Shown here piece by piece: positions 35,514-44,292 of a stretch of DNA of 55,839 nt; the stretch's first letter is position 1, and every line of letters begins with the position of its first letter. The notes under the pieces were generated by a model. It was not told the DNA's origin, did no database searches, and was given only the letters and a program-made list of their open reading frames with translations. The translations under genes and the position numbers were made by a program. Source of the DNA: Polaribacter sp. IC066 (lineage in GTDB: Bacteria; Bacteroidota; Bacteroidia; Flavobacteriales; Flavobacteriaceae); assembly GCF_007997085.1 (NCBI RefSeq), contig NZ_VORR01000027.1, positions 1 to 55,839 on the forward strand, in the 5' to 3' direction.

Positions 35514-36812
35514 TTAATCATCAATAGATTGTCCTACTAATATTGGAAATTTCCAACCTGTTTCATCTGATTTAATCTTTTGTGTTTGTTTTAAAAGAAT
35601 TCCGATGATCTGTTCTTTAGGGTCTGCAAAATACTGTGTATTAAAATAACCGCCCCAACTAAAAGAACCTAAACTTCCACTTCCACCAGAATCTTCTCCA
35701 TTTTGATTTTGAACCCTAAATGCCAATCCGTAATAAGCGCCATTATCTTTTCCCCATAAATCACTTATATGGTTGGCCAATATTACATTAACAGTGGTTC
35801 GGCTTAATAATCTTTTACCATTCAATTCACCTTTGTTAAGGTACATTTGCAAGAACTTTGCATAATCTAAAGCCGTGCTACTTAAGCCAGCACCACCAGA
35901 GAAAAATTGCTTTTCTCCTTTAATAGGATATTGAGGATCATAAAAAGTAGTAGGATAATTAATCCATTGTTCGTCTTTTTTTGTTTGTACGGATACTAAT
36001 CTGGCTGCTTTCGATTCAGGTAAATAAAACCAGGTATCATCCATTTCTAAAGGATCAAAAATGCGAGTACGCAAGAAAACATCAAAAGGGATTCCAGAAA
36101 TAACTTCGATGAAATAGCCAAGCACATCATAACTTTCTGAATAGGTAAAAGCTTTACCTGGATTATGATGAAGCGGAAGTGTTGCCAGTTTCTTAATATT
36201 TTGACCAATCGTGATTTTTTTTGTTGTGAATAAATCAACAATACCTGCTTCCTTGTAAATTTCTTTTATTCTTGGATCGCTATCAAGCTCGCCGTAACCG
36301 ATACCAGAAGTATGGGTTAATAAATGGCGAATTGTAATTTCATTTTTAGCCGGAGTTGTTAAATACGTTCCGTCTGATAAAAGTGAATCAAGTATTTGAG
36401 GGTTTTTAAATTCTGGGATGTATTTAGAAATTGGATCATCGAGTCTGAATTTACCTTCTTCCCAGAGCATCATAACGGCAGTTGCGGTAATGGCTTTAGA
36501 TTGGGAAGCCAGCCGAAAAATGTCATCTTTTAAAAGCTTCTTTTTAGTGATTGCATCTGAAGTTCCAAAAGATTTGTGGTAAATAATTTTACCATTTCTA
36601 GCAACCAAAGCAACCAATCCAGGCAAGTTACCTTCTCGAATTGCTGTGATGCACATCGAATCAATTCTTGCGAGTCTTTTATCAGAAATACCCACGTCTG
36701 CAGCTTTTCCTTCCGTAAGAATCGGTGAAATTTGGTTCGAGGCAGTTTGCGCTATTAATAAAAAAGAATTGAAAAATAAGTAAATAGATAAAAATATATG
36801 GAAGTTTTTCAT
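35514..36812 (-). CDS. Secreted serine hydrolase, class C beta-lactamase/EstB-like
   Basis: A 432-residue exported enzyme: signal peptide (IFLSIYLFFNSFLLIAQ) then the beta-lactamase fold. SxxK is RLASQSKAITATAVMM (Ser-Gln-Ser-Lys, about 98-101). The tyrosine motif is YSESYDVLGYFIE, and the family's WGG motif appears in GSFSWGGYFNTQYFADP. HTSGIGYGE (about 167) and GGAGLSSTALDYAKFLQMYL are also conserved. The Y-S-x and WGG motifs match family VIII esterases (EstB) better than true AmpC. Substrate unknown. Flanked by the DUF418 and DUF6090 genes on the same strand. Confidence 0.9.
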   Translation of the reverse strand: MKNFHIFLSIYLFFNSFLLIAQTASNQISPILTEGKAADVGISDKRLARIDSMCITAIREGNLPGLVALVARNGKIIYHKSFGTSDAITKKKLLKDDIFRLASQSKAITATAVMMLWEEGKFRLDDPISKYIPEFKNPQILDSLLSDGTYLTTPAKNEITIRHLLTHTSGIGYGELDSDPRIKEIYKEAGIVDLFTTKKITIGQNIKKLATLPLHHNPGKAFTYSESYDVLGYFIEVISGIPFDVFLRTRIFDPLEMDDTWFYLPESKAARLVSVQTKKDEQWINYPTTFYDPQYPIKGEKQFFSGGAGLSSTALDYAKFLQMYLNKGELNGKRLLSRTTVNVILANHISDLWGKDNGAYYGLAFRVQNQNGEDSGGSGSLGSFSWGGYFNTQYFADPKEQIIGILLKQTQKIKSDETGWKFPILVGQSIDD

Positions 36813-36977
36813 AAAGTTTTGTTTAGTAATTTAAAGTTTTATCCAACGTTTATATTGATGTTTAATGTTTTAATATTTGATATCAAAATAGCAATCAAGT
36901 TCGCTTTTTTGGGAGAAAGCCAAACTAACGCTTTTTTGGGTACTCCTTATTGTTGATAAAGAGACTGTTTTTTGCGT

Positions 36978-37727
36978 CTAATTTTCAATTTCTTGATGAA
37001 TCCTTACAATTGTTGCTTCTACATTTTTTAATATTTCAGTTAGTTGATCTTTCAGTAGAATATGATTGAAAGACGCTAATGTAAAACCATTTTTTATGGC
37101 TCTATTTTTCAAGGCAACAGCAACATCTTCTTCAGATAATTCTATTTTTATATTCGGGTTCGACCAAACTTTAATTCCGTCTCCATAATCTATAATTTCA
37201 GCGAAGTGATGGTAGAGATAAGTTGTATAATCGTCATATAAATGATTTCTTTCAGTAAATAGTACTTCATAAGAAGCATCAATGTCTAGAAGTGTGTTTC
37301 TAATGGCAGCATTTTTAATGATGGATGTGTTTCCTGAGTTGACTAATTCTTTAAAGGCAATATTTCTTGGGTGATATACTTCCCAATAAAGTACATTGGT
37401 CCAATGAAAATAATAATCTGATAGTTTTTTTATTTTAACACCTTCGTAATAGCTCACCATTTGTTTTGCTGAAGTCGCTTTGCTTATTCTGGTGTCAATA
37501 ATTTTGGTCAACCCTAGCTTATCCTTTTCTAAATCTTGCAATATATTTTTTAGAATTATAAGTTCTTGCTGTTTGTTTTTTTTGTTTTCATTCCAGTTAT
37601 TAATTTGCAATGCAATCAAAATTCCAACCACTACAAGAATAATTTCACCCGTTGCATATAAAAGGTATTTACTAAACTTATTTTCCGTTAGCATTTTTTG
37701 TCTAATTTTTCTAAAAAATTTTATCAT
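36978..37727 (-). CDS. DUF6090 family membrane-anchored protein
   Basis: A 249-residue protein whose N-terminus KIRQKMLTENKFSKYLLYAT then GEIILVVVGILIALQINNWN is the signature of DUF6090, very common in Flavobacteria, often in several copies. One transmembrane helix (about 24-44) is followed by an extracytoplasmic helical domain with coiled-coil character (ENKKNKQQELIILKNILQDL). Role unknown. It lies between the serine hydrolase and an alpha/beta hydrolase on the same strand. Confidence 0.85.
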   Translation of the reverse strand: MIKFFRKIRQKMLTENKFSKYLLYATGEIILVVVGILIALQINNWNENKKNKQQELIILKNILQDLEKDKLGLTKIIDTRISKATSAKQMVSYYEGVKIKKLSDYYFHWTNVLYWEVYHPRNIAFKELVNSGNTSIIKNAAIRNTLLDIDASYEVLFTERNHLYDDYTTYLYHHFAEIIDYGDGIKVWSNPNIKIELSEEDVAVALKNRAIKNGFTLASFNHILLKDQLTEILKNVEATIVRIHQEIEN

Positions 37728-37771
37728 TGTTTTGTGAGGTTCTTACTCTTTTGTTAACTTTTCAGTAGCAA

Positions 37772-38635
37772 TTAATAAGCAATTGTTTTGTTTTGTACAA
37801 TCCAATTTTCTACAGTTGGCCATATTTCTTTTTTAGAATTTTGAGATTTTAAAATTCTACTATGATTGTAGTTTTCTAAATTTCCGTTTTCTTGTGAGTA
37901 GAAAAGCAGTTTATTTTTTTTATTTTTAAAGGCATTTAGAAATTTTTCACAGGCTTCTTTTGGCGCTATAAAAGTATCTCCTTTTGCACAAATTGAGATG
38001 ATAGGAACTGTAACGGTGTTCATTTTTTTTAGATAGTCAAAATTATTTTCGCCTATAAAATTTTTCTTTAAATTCCAGTTATACCATTGTTTCATAGTGT
38101 AATAGCGCTCGCTGTGTTCTGTAGAGCCAACCGTTTTAGCAGGCGCTTTGCCTAATAATGCGGTTAGGTATTTGCTGGCTATTATCTTTATTCTGCTACT
38201 AAATTTTTCTCCGGCGGCAAATGCTTGTGAGCCAAATAAGGTTATGCTGTTAATTTTTGAATTATAGCAAGGATTGTTAATTAAGAACATGGTTAATATA
38301 ATGCCACCACCACTATGTGTAATACAATCTATACTTTTTAAATTTTGTTGGTAGAATAGAAAATTAAAGGTTGCTTTTAGATCAAATTTTGCAATGGTTT
38401 CGAGATTAAATTTTTGAGTGCTTTTTGAACTTTCACCATGGTTTCTCCATTCCATTATCCAACAGGTAAATCCTTTTTTTGTTAAATAAGATGCAATACC
38501 ATCGAGTATCTTTCTATTAGAAAATGCTCCATGCGTTAAGAAAATGTGTTTTCCAGTTATCGTTTCTGAATTCAATTTCCAAAGAGCAATACTTTCGTTA
38601 TCGGCTGTTTTTATATGGTAAAGTTGTTCTTTCAT
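37772..38635 (-). CDS. Alpha/beta hydrolase
   Basis: A 287-residue cytoplasmic alpha/beta-hydrolase-fold protein. The oxyanion region is FLTHGAFSNRKILDGIASYL (HG, about 33), the nucleophile elbow is CITHSGGGIILTMF (Ser in H-S-G-G, about 107), the acid is in ICAKGDTFIAPKEA (about 228), and the final histidine is in NYNHSRIL (about 265). Substrate unknown. First of three alpha/beta hydrolases within 6.5 kb; these are not close paralogues by eye. Confidence 0.85.
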   Translation of the reverse strand: MKEQLYHIKTADNESIALWKLNSETITGKHIFLTHGAFSNRKILDGIASYLTKKGFTCWIMEWRNHGESSKSTQKFNLETIAKFDLKATFNFLFYQQNLKSIDCITHSGGGIILTMFLINNPCYNSKINSITLFGSQAFAAGEKFSSRIKIIASKYLTALLGKAPAKTVGSTEHSERYYTMKQWYNWNLKKNFIGENNFDYLKKMNTVTVPIISICAKGDTFIAPKEACEKFLNAFKNKKNKLLFYSQENGNLENYNHSRILKSQNSKKEIWPTVENWIVQNKTIAY

Positions 38636-38734
38636 TAATTTAGGTTTAAATTTTTATCAACCTGTTAGTTTTGAAAAGAATGTTTTAAATACTAATTTTT
38701 GACTTTTAGTCCTCACGTTAAATCAAATTGAAAA

Positions 38735-38992
38735 TCAGTGTTTTACAACATGCAATGAAACGAAGTTAGCGTTTTTTAAGCAAGTAGCGTTTATGAATAC
38801 TCCTTCTTCGCTCTTCATCATTGCCAAAACCTCTTTGTTTTCCTGTTTATTTCCAAAATTATAAGAAATTGAAATTCTAAAGTTTATAGTGCTTTCATTT
38901 TGTCTGTAAATTTGCGCTATTCCGTTTACCGTAGCGTTATATGCTGCGGCTAATTGTAATTTTCTAACAATAATGTATGATATTGATTCCTT
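38735..38992 (-). pseudogene. C-terminal remnant of an outer-membrane beta-barrel receptor
   Basis: An open stretch of 85 codons without a start codon. It contains QLAAAYNATVNGIAQIYRQN followed by ESTINFRISISYNFGNKQEN. The sequence INxRxSxSYNFGNK is the last-strand motif of TonB-dependent outer-membrane receptors of the OMP_b-brl_3 type, which normally ends the protein. The rest of the gene is absent: upstream frames are full of stops. The tail beyond the motif (KEVLAMMKSEEGVFINATCL) is probably unselected read-through. Confidence 0.45.
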
Positions 38993-39573
38993 TCATCATT
39001 TTCAGTAATAAAATAATATGCCGAAATTATGCCACTAAAACGATTTAAGAACAACCTTTGAAAAGTTTGGTTATAGGTATTAAAAATTTTTAGTTTTTAG
39101 TTTTCATCAACCAAAAAAAGTTAGGAATAAAAATAGTAATATTTATTAGGCAAGGTAAAAGTGAATTAAATATTTCTTTTTTGGCTGAAAATTGAGGTAA
39201 AGGATAGCTAAAATATAGCGGAAAAGTAGCGGTTTTTTTTAAACTTGAAGTTCGAATATGAAGCATTGCTATGGCAAGCGGAAATTGAATAAAAGGATGG
39301 AAAAAACGCTGATATTTACTACCGTAACGATGAGGAATGCCACAAGTAGCCTGTTGCTTAAATTGTTATCTGTTTTAACGGTTAAGAGAAAACTAGAAAA
39401 AAATAAAAAGAGTAGCACGATTATAAAATCGAATACGCCAACTATAACAAAATTATGTATCTGTTAATAAAAAATAGATAAAAATAGTATTTTATTTTTA
39501 AAACGAGTATTGGTAAAAGCAACGTAATTTATAAAAATAATATAGAAAAATGATGTAAGGTAAAACTAGTTTT
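38993..39573. other. Degenerate gene-free stretch
   Basis: About 580 bases with no intact gene. Part of it (39240-39466, plus) looks like decayed coding DNA: one frame reads KFEYEALLWQAEIE and DGKNADIYYRNDEECHK before repeated stops. I cannot name the source. Together with the receptor remnant next to it, this marks a site of gene loss. Confidence 0.4.
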
Positions 39574-40503
39574 TTATGAAGTACTAGAATCAACTAACGA
39601 ATCATTGCTTGCATTAGGTTCAATATTTTTTTCGTATTTATTATGAATTGAAATAATGGCTAACCCAAATAGAACCGCAACAACAATTAAAATAGTGCTA
39701 ATTAATCCGCTCACCCCAAAAGACATTCGTATTAAAATGGTTGAAATTATAAACCCAGAGTTTCTCATAATTTTATGAAACTGGCTTGTATAAAAAAACG
39801 AAATTAATAGTAAGACAACATCCACTAGAATTAGTACAGTAAAAAATTGATCGAAAAAGAGGTTGTTGATATTTTCAAATGTTGGTAAGGTGCTTAACGA
39901 CACGAAAGTTCCGGCAGACCAATCGATTAAGGTGTATGAGGCGATTACAAAAAATAATGGCACTAAAATAATAGCAATTAATTTTTTTCTTTCTACAAAC
40001 CTTTGAATAGTAGCATTGCTTTTTATTTGATGAATTATTTTTCGCTTTCCTTGTTTTTGAAAGAGAAATATTAGGTAAAAGAGTAAAAGAGAAGCAATCA
40101 AATCATAGGTAAATTGTAAATCACCTTTTATTTCAAACCAATTGGTGGTAAGCTCTAAATCTGACAAATCTTTAAATAATTTACGAATAATGATCAATGT
40201 GATAATTTCGTATTGTTTAGTGATGTAGGTGGTAAAAGATTTGGGTAAATAGTAGATTAACAAATAAACCTCATAAATAAGAATAAAAGAAAAAGGTGTA
40301 TAAACTGCGGATATGGGGTTGTTAAATAACGATGAATTTTGCAGAATATCTAAAAATCCAAACTGTATACAATAGATAATTCCCAAATGAATAAAAAAAC
40401 TGAAGATCGCTATTTTAAGAATTATTTTTTCAGTTTTCTCACGAGTTTTTTCCGACAAAAGCTTTTCAAAAATAACTAATACTAATTCCTTTTTTTTAAT
40501 CAT
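39574..40503 (-). CDS. Polytopic membrane protein of unknown function
   Basis: A 309-residue protein with about six to seven hydrophobic helices (about 28-52, 67-88, 130-150, 174-194, 214-240, 250-268 and 272-290). The N-terminus is charged (EKLLSEKTREKTEKIILK). A polar cytosolic stretch at about 90-125 (PKSFTTYITKQYEIITLIII, then RKLFKDLSDLELTTNW) and the short Ser/Asn/Asp-rich tail (NASNDSLVDSSTS) are its other features. I do not recognise a family. It is flanked by two alpha/beta hydrolase genes and by degraded DNA. It is well above the size of a chance ORF, and composition matches a genuine inner-membrane protein. Confidence 0.8.
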   Translation of the reverse strand: MIKKKELVLVIFEKLLSEKTREKTEKIILKIAIFSFFIHLGIIYCIQFGFLDILQNSSLFNNPISAVYTPFSFILIYEVYLLIYYLPKSFTTYITKQYEIITLIIIRKLFKDLSDLELTTNWFEIKGDLQFTYDLIASLLLFYLIFLFQKQGKRKIIHQIKSNATIQRFVERKKLIAIILVPLFFVIASYTLIDWSAGTFVSLSTLPTFENINNLFFDQFFTVLILVDVVLLLISFFYTSQFHKIMRNSGFIISTILIRMSFGVSGLISTILIVVAVLFGLAIISIHNKYEKNIEPNASNDSLVDSSTS

Positions 40504-40587
40504 ATCAAAGTATTTTTAAAATATAATTTTTGTTTAGCTAACTATACAATTAGGCTAAACAAACTTACTTCTTTTTTTTTGATAGCA

Positions 40588-41379
40588 CTAAGTTTTACAA
40601 TTTTTTATAAAACTTTTTAAAACACTAATGAGCTGGACGCTGTTTTCGATGTAACTCATATGACCGCCAGGTAAAATTATAATTTCTGAATTTGTATCCT
40701 CGGCTTCTAGTATGGAAACTCGATAATTTAAAACAGGATCTTTTTTGCCAACTATGATTAATTTTTTAAAAGTGTTGTTAGCTAATATATGATTTCTGTT
40801 TGGGCGCAATCTCATGCCTTCTTGTGCTGCAATATATCCTTGAATAGGAGTTTGTAATGCTTCTTGTAAAGCTTGATCAATTTCAGTTTTAAAAACTGTT
40901 TTACTTTGTTCTTCAAACAAATTCATAAAAGACATTCTTACCAAATTGGCAAAGTTATTTTGTGCCATTTTAATAGCGCGTATTCTTCTGGTCTTTAGTA
41001 TTTCAGAATCTTCGTTAGAGGTAGCATTTAATAAACAAAACCCTTTTATTTTAGTTGATTTTTTTTGGGCAAGTGCTAATGCAATATAGCCGCCTAAAGA
41101 ATGCCCCACCAAAATATAAGTTCTAATTTTTAGATGTCTTAAAACGGCATCAATGGTTTCTGCAAAAAGTTCCATAGAATGCACATACCCCAAACAAGCT
41201 GTTTTTCCGTGGCCTAATATATCTACCGTAACCACTCTATTTTTTTTAGAAAGCTCTGGAATCATATTTTTCCACATCGTAGCATTTTCTAAAAACCCGT
41301 GAATTAAAACTACCGTTATTCCTTTTCCATGATCAGAAAAAGAAATATTTGAATTTTTAAAAGTGATTGACTTTTGCAT
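40588..41379 (-). CDS. Alpha/beta hydrolase
   Basis: A 263-residue hydrolase. Oxyanion HG in VVLIHGFLENATMWKNMIPE (about 26-45), nucleophile in LVGHSLGGYIALALAQ (Ser about 94), acid in VGKKDPVLNY, and histidine in LPGGHMSYIENS (about 245). This is the classical small esterase/epoxide-hydrolase-like layout; substrate unknown. The frame would allow a GTG one codon earlier (41382); I take ATG 41379. A TATTTTTG box ends 4 bases before that ATG, so the mRNA is probably leaderless. It is divergent from brnQ. Confidence 0.88.
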   Translation of the reverse strand: MQKSITFKNSNISFSDHGKGITVVLIHGFLENATMWKNMIPELSKKNRVVTVDILGHGKTACLGYVHSMELFAETIDAVLRHLKIRTYILVGHSLGGYIALALAQKKSTKIKGFCLLNATSNEDSEILKTRRIRAIKMAQNNFANLVRMSFMNLFEEQSKTVFKTEIDQALQEALQTPIQGYIAAQEGMRLRPNRNHILANNTFKKLIIVGKKDPVLNYRVSILEAEDTNSEIIILPGGHMSYIENSVQLISVLKSFIKNCKT

Positions 41380-41383
41380 CACA

Positions 41384-41391
41384 CAAAAATA
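41384..41391 (-). promoter_or_regulatory. -7 box touching the start of the alpha/beta hydrolase at 41379
   Basis: TATTTTTG on the minus strand matches TAnnTTTG and ends 4 bases before the ATG. Confidence 0.45.
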
Positions 41392-41423
41392 TGTATATTT
41401 CGGCCACCAAGTGAAAGTTTACC

Positions 41424-42689
41424 ATGAACAAAACAAAAGAAATTTGGATTGCAGGTTTTGCGCTCTTTTCACTCTTTTTCGGAGCAGGAAATTTAATTTT
41501 ACCACCTACTTTAGGCTTTAATTCTGGGCCAGATTGGTGGATTGTTGTTTTGGGTTTTATTATTACGGCAATCGCAATTCCTATTTTGGCAATTTTTGCA
41601 CACGCAAAATTACAAGGAACTTTATATGATTTTGGCAAGAAAGTTTCTCCTGTCTTCAGCACTATTTTTTGTTTCTTAATTTATATAATTGCAGTGGCTA
41701 TTCCATCGCCTAGAACAGCTGCAGTAACTCATGAAATTGCCGTCGAACCTTTTTTTGATACCGCACCTATTTTAACAAGTATTTTTTATTTTGTTTTAGT
41801 CTTTATTTTTGCTGTAAATAGGTCTCGAATTATTAGTCTAATTGGCCAGTTTTTAACCCCAATCATTGTAATTATTTTACTCATAATTATCGGAATTGCA
41901 TTTTTTACAGCGCCAGGAAGTGTAACCCCGTCTTCATTTAAAAACCCTTTTATAGATGGGGTTTTAGAAGGGTATCAAACTTTTGATGCCATTGCAGGTG
42001 TTGTCGTTGGCGCCGTTATTATTATTTCTTTAGATTATAGTAGCCACACAACTTTTGAGGCAAAAAGAACATTGATAAGAAAAGCAGGTTTTATTGCAGG
42101 CATCGGTTTGTTCGTAATCTATGGCGGTTTAATTTTAAGCGGTTCTTTATTCTCTTCAACCTTTGCAGAAAATGCTTCAAGAACTGATGTTTTATCAAGT
42201 TTAAGCACACAAACGTTGGGCAATCTTGGTACTACTTTTTTAAGTGTTTTGGTGGCTTTAGCTTGTTTTACAACTGCTGTTGGTATTGTAACAGGAACGG
42301 CAGATTATATGAAAGGTATTTGTAATAATTCTAAAAAAGTTTATATGATTACCGCAGCAGTTGCGTCTTTAATTGGTGTTATTGTAGGGAGTTATCAGGT
42401 AGATTTTATCATTACATTAGCGGTGCCAGCATTAATGTTTTTATATCCTATAACAATTGTACTAATTTTATTAAATGTTGTACCCGATAAATACGCTTCG
42501 AAACTAGTGTTTAGAGGTGTGGTCTTTGTAACTTTTGTTTTTAGTATTACAGATTTTTTAGGTTTTATTATTCCCAGAGAAAGCTTAACCGGAGTTAAAA
42601 GTATGATTCCTTTAGCAGTGCATAGTTTGGGTTGGGTATTGCCTGCTTTATTGGTTTTTGTAGTGTTGAATTTAAAAAGAGCACGTTAA
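41424..42689 (+). CDS. brnQ: Branched-chain amino acid transport system carrier BrnQ
   Basis: A 421-residue LIVCS-family symporter with about 12 transmembrane helices, importing Leu/Ile/Val with Na+ or H+. The start WIAGFALFSLFFGAGNLILP (about 8-27) is the family hallmark, followed by GFNSGPDWW and IPSPRTAAVTHEIAVEPFF (about 93-112). Length is slightly below the 430-440 typical of the family. It has its own transcript, divergent from the alpha/beta hydrolase and followed by a degenerate region. Confidence 0.94.
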   Translation: MNKTKEIWIAGFALFSLFFGAGNLILPPTLGFNSGPDWWIVVLGFIITAIAIPILAIFAHAKLQGTLYDFGKKVSPVFSTIFCFLIYIIAVAIPSPRTAAVTHEIAVEPFFDTAPILTSIFYFVLVFIFAVNRSRIISLIGQFLTPIIVIILLIIIGIAFFTAPGSVTPSSFKNPFIDGVLEGYQTFDAIAGVVVGAVIIISLDYSSHTTFEAKRTLIRKAGFIAGIGLFVIYGGLILSGSLFSSTFAENASRTDVLSSLSTQTLGNLGTTFLSVLVALACFTTAVGIVTGTADYMKGICNNSKKVYMITAAVASLIGVIVGSYQVDFIITLAVPALMFLYPITIVLILLNVVPDKYASKLVFRGVVFVTFVFSITDFLGFIIPRESLTGVKSMIPLAVHSLGWVLPALLVFVVLNLKRAR

Positions 42690-42813
42690 TCAATGAGGTT
42701 TACCATCCTTAAAATTAGTCTTATCTTTAATTTAAAACTTAAATTATTTTTCGGGTTCTATTCCAAAATAATTTGACAGGTAAAGTCGGGCTACCTAGTA
42801 AATTTTGACTATT

Positions 42814-42927
42814 TTAGGTTATACTTTTAATAAACCCTTTTAGTTCTATTTCTAGCGGAGAGCTATAACCTAAACTAGAATGTAATTTTTGTATTACACC
42901 AATGAATATAGTGATCAACGGACTCAT
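42814..42927 (-). pseudogene. IS3-family transposase C-terminal remnant
   Basis: A 37-codon frame whose middle reads IQKLHSSLGYSSPLEIELKG and ends FIKSIT with TAA. The sequence R/K-L-H-S-S/A-L-G-Y-x-S/T-P-x-E is the well-known C-terminal motif of IS3-group OrfB integrases. The DDE core that should precede it is missing; upstream bases give no matching frame. So it is a decayed insertion sequence. Confidence 0.65.
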
Positions 42928-43429
42928 ATAACTGATTATAAAATCATAACTTTAGATTCATTGTCATACTTTTTTACCGTAACTCAAATATAAAATTTAT
43001 ATGTTCATAAAAACCGTCAAATCAAAGGCAGACACTCCACATTCTTGTGAGTTATCAGAGATAGTAATGCTACACACTATTTTTGAATAAGAAAATTGTT
43101 GCGTAATTAAAATCTAGGATTATCCTAAAGTACATGAATATGATAATTATACTGAATTGGTCTAGAAAATTTCTAGTCATGTTAAATAAAAGCTATGAAT
43201 GAGAAGAAAGATTGTGAGTAAGGAATATTCTTCTTTTCTGCCACAAGATGTTTGGTTCTGTAAAATCGAAAAGAATAAATCTAATCACTAATTTTCGGTA
43301 CTATTTATAACATAGTATTTAAGATATTTTTAAGGAGCAAGTTGGTTTTTTTTAGCAACTAAATAAAGAGATAAATGAATATAAAAAACTAATTAACACG
43401 AGCTTAAATGCTTTTAAAATTAAAAGTCT

Positions 43430-43437
43430 TATTTTTG
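43430..43437 (+). promoter_or_regulatory. -7 box upstream of the alpha/beta hydrolase at 43462
   Basis: TATTTTTG, TAnnTTTG match, 24 bases before the TTG start. Confidence 0.4.
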
Positions 43438-43461
43438 GTATTTAAAATTTAATATAAACCT

Positions 43462-44244
43462 TTGTTAAACTACTATTCATATCCGCATTCAACCTCTGAA
43501 AAATGGGTAACTTTTGTGCATGGCGCAGGGGGAAGTAGTTCTATTTGGTTTAAACAAATTAGAGATTTTAAGAAACATTTTAATGTGCTAATTTTAGACT
43601 TAAGAGGTCATGGCAATAGCAAACCAAGATTAAAAGATACGTTTAACCCTAAATATACTTTTGATTCTATTACCAATGATATTGTAGAGGTTATAGAGCA
43701 CTTAAAGATTGAAAAATCACATTTTATAGGGATTTCTTTAGGCACAATTTTAATACGAAATTTAGCAGAAAAAAGACCAGAATTAGTACAAAGCATGATT
43801 ATGGGTGGCGCAATCATAAAATTGAATTTCCGTTCTCAGGTACTTATAAAACTAGGTGTAATTTTTAAATCTATTGTACCTTATATGTTGTTGTACAAGC
43901 TTTTCGCATTTATTATTATGCCAAAAAAGAACCATAAAAAGTCGAGGTCTTTATTTGTAAATGAAGCTAAAAAACTATATCAAAAAGAATTTATTCGTTG
44001 GTTTAAATTAACATCAGAAATCAATCCTCTTTTACGGTTTTTTAGAGCAAAAGACATCAAAATACCCACGCTGTATGTGATGGGCGCTGAAGATCATTTG
44101 TTTTTACCTTCTATAAGAAACATTGTTGCAAAGCATGTTACTTCTTCACTTTTTGTAATTGATAATTGTGGTCATGTTGTAAATGTAGAACAACCACAGA
44201 CTTTTAATATCCAAACAATTCGTTTTATAAATTCGTTGAGGTAA
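43462..44244 (+). CDS. Alpha/beta hydrolase with a TTG start
   Basis: A 260-residue hydrolase. Oxyanion HG in TFVHGAGGSSSIWFKQ (about 18-33), nucleophile in FIGISLGTILIRNLAEKRPE (Ser about 95), acid in VMGAEDHLFLPS (about 213), histidine in DNCGHVVNVEQP (about 237). The organisation matches small acyl or lactone hydrolases. An in-frame TAA lies 10 bases before the start and no ATG is available in the first part, so TTG 43462 is the only sensible initiator. Followed by a terminator at 44248. Confidence 0.87.
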   Translation: MLNYYSYPHSTSEKWVTFVHGAGGSSSIWFKQIRDFKKHFNVLILDLRGHGNSKPRLKDTFNPKYTFDSITNDIVEVIEHLKIEKSHFIGISLGTILIRNLAEKRPELVQSMIMGGAIIKLNFRSQVLIKLGVIFKSIVPYMLLYKLFAFIIMPKKNHKKSRSLFVNEAKKLYQKEFIRWFKLTSEINPLLRFFRAKDIKIPTLYVMGAEDHLFLPSIRNIVAKHVTSSLFVIDNCGHVVNVEQPQTFNIQTIRFINSLR

Positions 44245-44247
44245 AAA

Positions 44248-44274
44248 AAAAAGCGAGCATAAAGCCCGCTTTTA
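44248..44274. terminator. Bidirectional terminator between the hydrolase and pepP genes
   Basis: AAAAGCGaGC pairs with GCcCGCTTTT (one mismatch) around ATAAA. An A-run precedes and T's follow. Lies between convergent genes. Confidence 0.75.
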
Positions 44275-44292
44275 AAATAGTAAGATCAAAGG

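Larger units (their letters stand above)
42690..43461. other. Long gene-poor stretch with an IS remnant
   Basis: About 770 bases without an intact gene. It holds the IS3-like transposase remnant described at 42814-42927 and a TATTTTTG box (43430-43437) that probably drives the next gene. The rest is AT-rich with no strong hairpin or coding signal. Confidence 0.5.

Noticed and set aside
39258..39467. 69-codon plus-strand frame in the degenerate stretch
   Set aside because: Very Lys/Thr/Ser-rich and unlike real proteins of the window; another frame looks more like decayed coding DNA.
43081..43400. Further parts of the IS3-like element upstream of the remnant
   Set aside because: I read all minus-strand frames here and found no DDE-type motif; only the short tail at 42814-42927 is supported.
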